Shown here: positions 60,536 through 64,000 of the stretch, in pieces | Numbering within the stretch: position 1 is the stretch's first letter | How the letters are laid out: the number at the start of each line of letters is the position of its first letter | Assembly (NCBI GenBank): GCA_039621445.1 | Contig: CP154956.1 | Coordinates: 21,169,295 to 21,233,294, forward strand | Length of the DNA: 64,000 bases | DNA from: Euglena gracilis | Lineage: Eukaryota; Euglenida; Euglenophyceae; Euglenales | Reading direction: 5' to 3' | Made by a program: the position numbers and the translations under genes | The notes under the pieces: model-generated | The model's database searches: none | What the model was told of the DNA's origin: nothing | The model's input: the letters and a program-made list of their open reading frames with translations, nothing else

Positions 60536-61199
60536 CCCCTGTCCCCCCCCCCCTCTACAGCCCCTCACCTGCCCCCTTGGACACGGGCAGGCACCCAATC
60601 AGATTCAGGTGCTTAGGGAGGGAATGTGTGGTTGTGGGGGGGGGGGTGGCCAAAATCACATTTTTGTGACTTTTTTTGGCAGTCAAGCTTCGCAAATCTG
60701 GCCCTCTTGTTGTCCAAATTGAAGGCTCCATAGTTTGTCCCTCCCCTGTGATGTTTTGGGTGGATGGGGAAAATCCAAGAATGGTGAATCAATTTTATCC
60801 CTAATTTTGACTGTTTTCACCGAAAAAATTTTTTTAAAAAATGTGGAAGTTTCGAACACTTCCTGTAGATTTTATTGTTATGTGCTGGGATGTTTTTTTT
60901 GTCATTTTGGACCTCTTTCTATGGAAGCTGCTCAACTGGTCCCATTCTTATGCCCATCGCCCAATTTGACAGGGGAAAATCCGCACCAGAAGGGAAAATG
61001 TTTCAACCAGACCTCTCTTTAGAGTATGCCATCAAAAAAAATTGGTCACCATTTCCGCAATTTCTGTGCTTTTTTACGAATCAGTGCACTCATTCAAAGA
61101 ATTGTGTATGAATGCAGATCAATTATGACTCAGCCATGACGTGGAAATTCTACCTCAGCCAGGGTTAGGCCTCTGTTTGAGGGTTCACAGTCCTTGGCA

Positions 61200-61400
61200 G
61201 TCCAAATTTGGCTCGGGGGGGGGGGTGTTATAGCAAGTCTGGCTGGTGGATTTTCTTCCCAGTGACCAGTGCCAGGGCCAGGAAATTATCTGACACGCGA
61301 AATTTGCAAAAGTGCCCATTTTTGGTGAATTTGTAGTTTTTTTTTTGGACAACAAAATCGGCGACGTTAAAAACCCCATTCCCACCTCGGCCGGAGTATT
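61200..61400. mobile_element. Decayed fragment related to the 15888 element
   Basis: It shares AGTCCAAATTTGGCT, CCAGTGACC and ATTCCCACCTCGG in the same order as 15950-16110. Ends are not recognisable. Confidence 0.45.
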
Positions 61401-61689
61401 TGGAAGTCCCAGAGATTGGCTGCCCCGAAACAGGTCAGACTGAGCATTTCCCGAGAAGCAACAACAGCCAGGTTTTCGGATGCCTCAAAGCACACACCGA
61501 AGCCCAACGCAGGAACCCCTTCCAATTCTGACCAATGCTGTGCATTGCGAGGATCCTCAGAAGGACGTCCATCCTGTGGCTTGTGGGTGTGGGCTGGTCG
61601 GTGCCTGGCACCAGTGGCCGTCCTCTCCGCTGTGCCCTCCCCTGGGGCGGGTGGTGGGGCCGCGCTAGAGCCCTCGGCCGTCCCCGCCG

Positions 61690-61920
61690 CCCCCACCGCT
61701 GCCCTCCCGCCGACCGACGGGGGAGGGGGGGGGGCTTCGGGGGGCGTTCGTATGGTCGGGCCGCCCTCCGCATCGGTCCGACCGCCGACCCCTCCACACC
61801 GCATCGTCCCGGCGGCGCCACCGCTGTCCCTTGGGCGGGGTGGCGCTGGGCCTACGCTCCACCCACACCCGCCCGCCCTCTCGCCGCAGCGGAATGCGGC
61901 AGCGAAATCCTGCATCACCA
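61690..61920 (+). CDS. GC-rich open patch, possible exon
   Basis: A + frame reads GFGGRSYGRAALRIGPTADP and, after a CTCGCCGCAG acceptor, AECGSEILHHQM. A second + frame and a - frame are also open. Composition resembles the Trp/Gly/Arg exons at 7-18 kb. Confidence 0.25.
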
Positions 61921-62467
61921 GATGGTTGCAGTTTTTTTTTCCTTCATCCGATGCCACCTTCGACACAAAACACATATTTCTTGTTGTTGGGTTGAGCTGA
62001 AGTCAGGTTGAGGTGCCTTTCCCCATCCCATTGCTTAATGAATCGTCCATTCACTGCAAGTGGAATGCTTTGCGGGAACGTAACACCATGTATGGAATTT
62101 CGAAAGGCCCTGCGGCATTTCATTTCAGCACGCCAATCAGAGTTTTCGGACCTGAGCCATCCGCCACCCCAGGGATTTATCACCTCCTCATTTTTGGTTG
62201 TTTTCGCATTTTTGCCCCCCCACCCCAAAGACGACACGGCAGCCACCTATCCATCACTGCCGTGGCAGTTTATGGGCCACCGAGGCTCATATGGAGTGAG
62301 CGCAGAATCCAGGCTGGGGTCTTTTGGGGGCTGTCTTTTAAACCCCCGACGCCGGCAGTTGCCACCCCCCCCCCCCCTTGTGCTTCAGCGTCAGGAGTGG
62401 GTGATTGCGTGTCACGCAGTAGGACCCCAGCAGGAGAGTTATGGCCTGAATACCCCCTCCCCCCCCC

Positions 62468-62495
62468 AAAGCCCTAACCCTAACCCTAACCTAGT
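62468..62495. repeat. Short interstitial telomere-like run
   Basis: Three CCCTAA units followed by degenerate CCTAGTAATCC. A single GGGTTAGGGTTA also occurs near 3764. Confidence 0.6.
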
Positions 62496-62545
62496 AATCC
62501 TAATCCGCACCACCCTCACCCCCTTGCCAGGGAATTTCTGAAGCC

Positions 62546-63155
62546 GGACCCCCCCCCCATACCCTCGCTGGGGGTCCAGCCAGCCGCCATATTTTTTTTC
62601 CAGCCAGCAGCTCCCAGCCGGGCTGTGGACCAGACAATTGCTTAAGCACTGTCCCACCCCCCCCCCCCCGGGGGGTGGGTGACTGGTTTTTTTCAGAGTG
62701 ACTGACTGGTTTTGGGCCCGGACCCCCTCCCCCCCCCTGGGGGGGGGTCGGCCAGGAGTGGGCAAAAGTGGCTTGAGTGACCCCGGCGCCGAAGGCGCCG
62801 GAAAAATTTTTTGGCCTAAAATGGCCTAAAGTGACTGGAAAGTGGCCGTTTTTCTGAGTGGCCGACCCCCCCCCCCCGGGGGGGGTAGTGACTGGCTGGT
62901 TTTTTGAAAATGAGTGACTGACTGGTTTTTAAAAAAGTGGAGTGACCCCCCCCCCCCCCCCCCCCCCCCCCCCGGGGGTCGGTAAGCAATTGTATGCTGT
63001 GGACCCCCCACGAGTTCTAATAAAACTTTCGCAGCCCGGCGAAGCTGGGCTGAACCGAAAATATTTTTGGCGGAAATGTTTGAAAGGGCCAAAGTGGTCA
63101 AGAGTGGCCAGAAATAGCTATTTTTAGGGTTCCACCCCAAACAGCTGGAAAACGT
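62546..63155. mobile_element. CAGG-type element interrupted by another element
   Basis: Left part 62546-62631 has CCAGCCAGCCGCC and CCAGCCAGCAGC; right part from 62996 has CTAATAAAACTTTCGCAGCC and GGCGAAGCTGGGCTG. They join if the element at 62632-62995 is removed. Confidence 0.6.
62632..62995. mobile_element. Nested element, 364 bp, 10-bp TSD
   Basis: Ends are AGACAATTGCTTAAGC and GGTAAGCAATTGTAT. Perfect GCTGTGGACC lies on both sides (62622-62631, 62996-63005). Inside are repeated AGTGACTGACTGGTTTT units, C/G runs and a GGCGCCGAAGGCGCC hairpin. Confidence 0.85.
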
Positions 63156-63550
63156 CATCCCAGGTGGAACTCACTTCCCCGATGCTTCGTGCTGGAAAAC
63201 TTACATTTCTGTCATCTGTTTGTTAATTTGTTGAAAAAAATCATTTGAAAACACAATTTTGGGGCTTTCAAGTCCCTCAAATTTTTTTCCTGCCGGTTCG
63301 CCCCCCCCCCCCCCCGGGGTTGACCCCCTGGGAGAAGGGGGCCGAGCCCCCCCCCCCCCCGCCCCCTCCACTGAATACCCTGCCCCCTCCACTCAGCCCC
63401 CAAATGTTCCCTGGGTAGTAGTCAGGGCTGCCTTTTTTCCCGGGTTATCACAAACTGCACACCAGGCAGTCGCTGAACCGTTGCGTTCCTGCTTCCTTTG
63501 CTTGCTTGGCAGCAACCTCAACCTCCTTGTGACGTTGCCAGGATCTGAAG

Positions 63551-63853
63551 CAGGCTTGTGCTTAGTCGGGTGCCTACCCCACGGGGGGGGTGCTAGGGGC
63601 AGGCACCCATAGCACCCGATCCGACCCCCCCCCTGGGGGGGTAGGGTTTTGGGGGGTGCCTGCCCCTAGCAGGCACCCCCCCTCCGACCCCGGTGCCGAA
63701 GGCGCCGGGGGCCCGGAAAAGGCCATTTTCAATGAAAATTTTCTGGGTCCGGCCCGGACCCCTATCCCCCCCCCCGGGGCGGGGGTGTGCCTGCTAGGGG
63801 CAGGCACCCTATAGCACCCCCCCCTCCCCCCCCCGGTCGGTAAGCACAAGCAT
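63551..63853. mobile_element. CTTGTGC-type element, 303 bp, 9-bp TSD
   Basis: Ends are CAGGCTTGTGCTTAGTCGGG and GGTCGGTAAGCACAAGCAT. Perfect GATCTGAAG flanks it (63542-63550, 63854-63862). It contains GGGGCAGGCACCC palindromes and a GGTGCCGAAGGCGCC hairpin. Confidence 0.85.
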
Positions 63854-64000
63854 GATCTGAAGACCTGTTGGCACAAGCGACTCATGCATGGAAGGCTGAA
63901 CTTTATTTCACCTTGGTTTTACGCTCCGTGCATGAGATGATTTTGGCAAATGTTTTGTGAGTTAGTGCGGCAAGCCTACTCGATGTTTCAGGTTGTAATG

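Noticed and set aside
62468-62495. A chromosome end
   Set aside because: Only three telomere-like units, followed by ordinary sequence and mobile elements.

Overview
This is a stretch of eukaryotic nuclear DNA, almost certainly from a protist or microalga. Coding sequence is a small fraction of the window and is cut into short exons, mostly with GT-AG borders, separated by introns of hundreds to thousands of bases. The most readable exons are very rich in G/C at third codon positions and stand out from AT-leaning, repeat-filled introns. All gene models I can support are on the + strand. One intron (CKS1 intron 2) reads best as GC-AG, and several other exon ends lack a nearby GT but have a GC. 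One-strand gene order, long introns, GC-AG introns and mobile elements resembling introners would suit a dinoflagellate-like or other introner-rich alga, but no diagnostic marker (spliced-leader relic, rRNA, organelle gene) is present, so the lineage stays open.

Layout. 0.75-4.0 kb: an AT-hook plus BRCT-domain protein whose five exons join in phase. 4.0-6.8 kb: intergenic or intronic DNA with a 433-bp mobile element. 6.9-18.3 kb: eleven GC3-rich exons of a low-complexity Trp/Gly/Arg/Asp-rich protein that I cannot name. 20.5-32.8 kb: a striking series of tiny phase-0 exons (33, 39, 45 and 75 bp) encoding a Lys/Ala/Gly-rich repeat protein, in which one exon pair has recently been duplicated with its introns. 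The 700-bp (AAC)n block lies in an intron of this series. 38.2-40.4 kb: a three-exon gene for a predicted 202-residue protein with one hydrophobic segment. 41.3-41.7 kb: two exons of a Met/Gln/Pro-rich protein. 42-55 kb: no convincing gene, but many mobile elements, microsatellites and tandem repeats. 55.5-58.3 kb: CKS1, the cyclin-dependent kinase regulatory subunit and the only gene I can name firmly. 58.8-59.0 kb: one exon of a helical protein. 59-64 kb: mostly repeats.

The main unexplained content is a large superfamily of short non-autonomous elements. They have CAGG...CCTG-type ends, usually a CTTAAG-like motif in the terminal repeat, long poly-C/poly-G foldbacks and often a small GGCGC-loop-GCGCC hairpin. 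At least eleven copies have 8-10 bp flanking direct repeats, six of them perfect, including one element nested in another. A second type (AACCCCC...GGGGGTT with a TA duplication) is proved mobile by an intact versus interrupted copy of a duplicated intron inside this window. A third type has terminal inverted repeats of about 60 bp and is about 1 kb long. No transposase was found for any of them.
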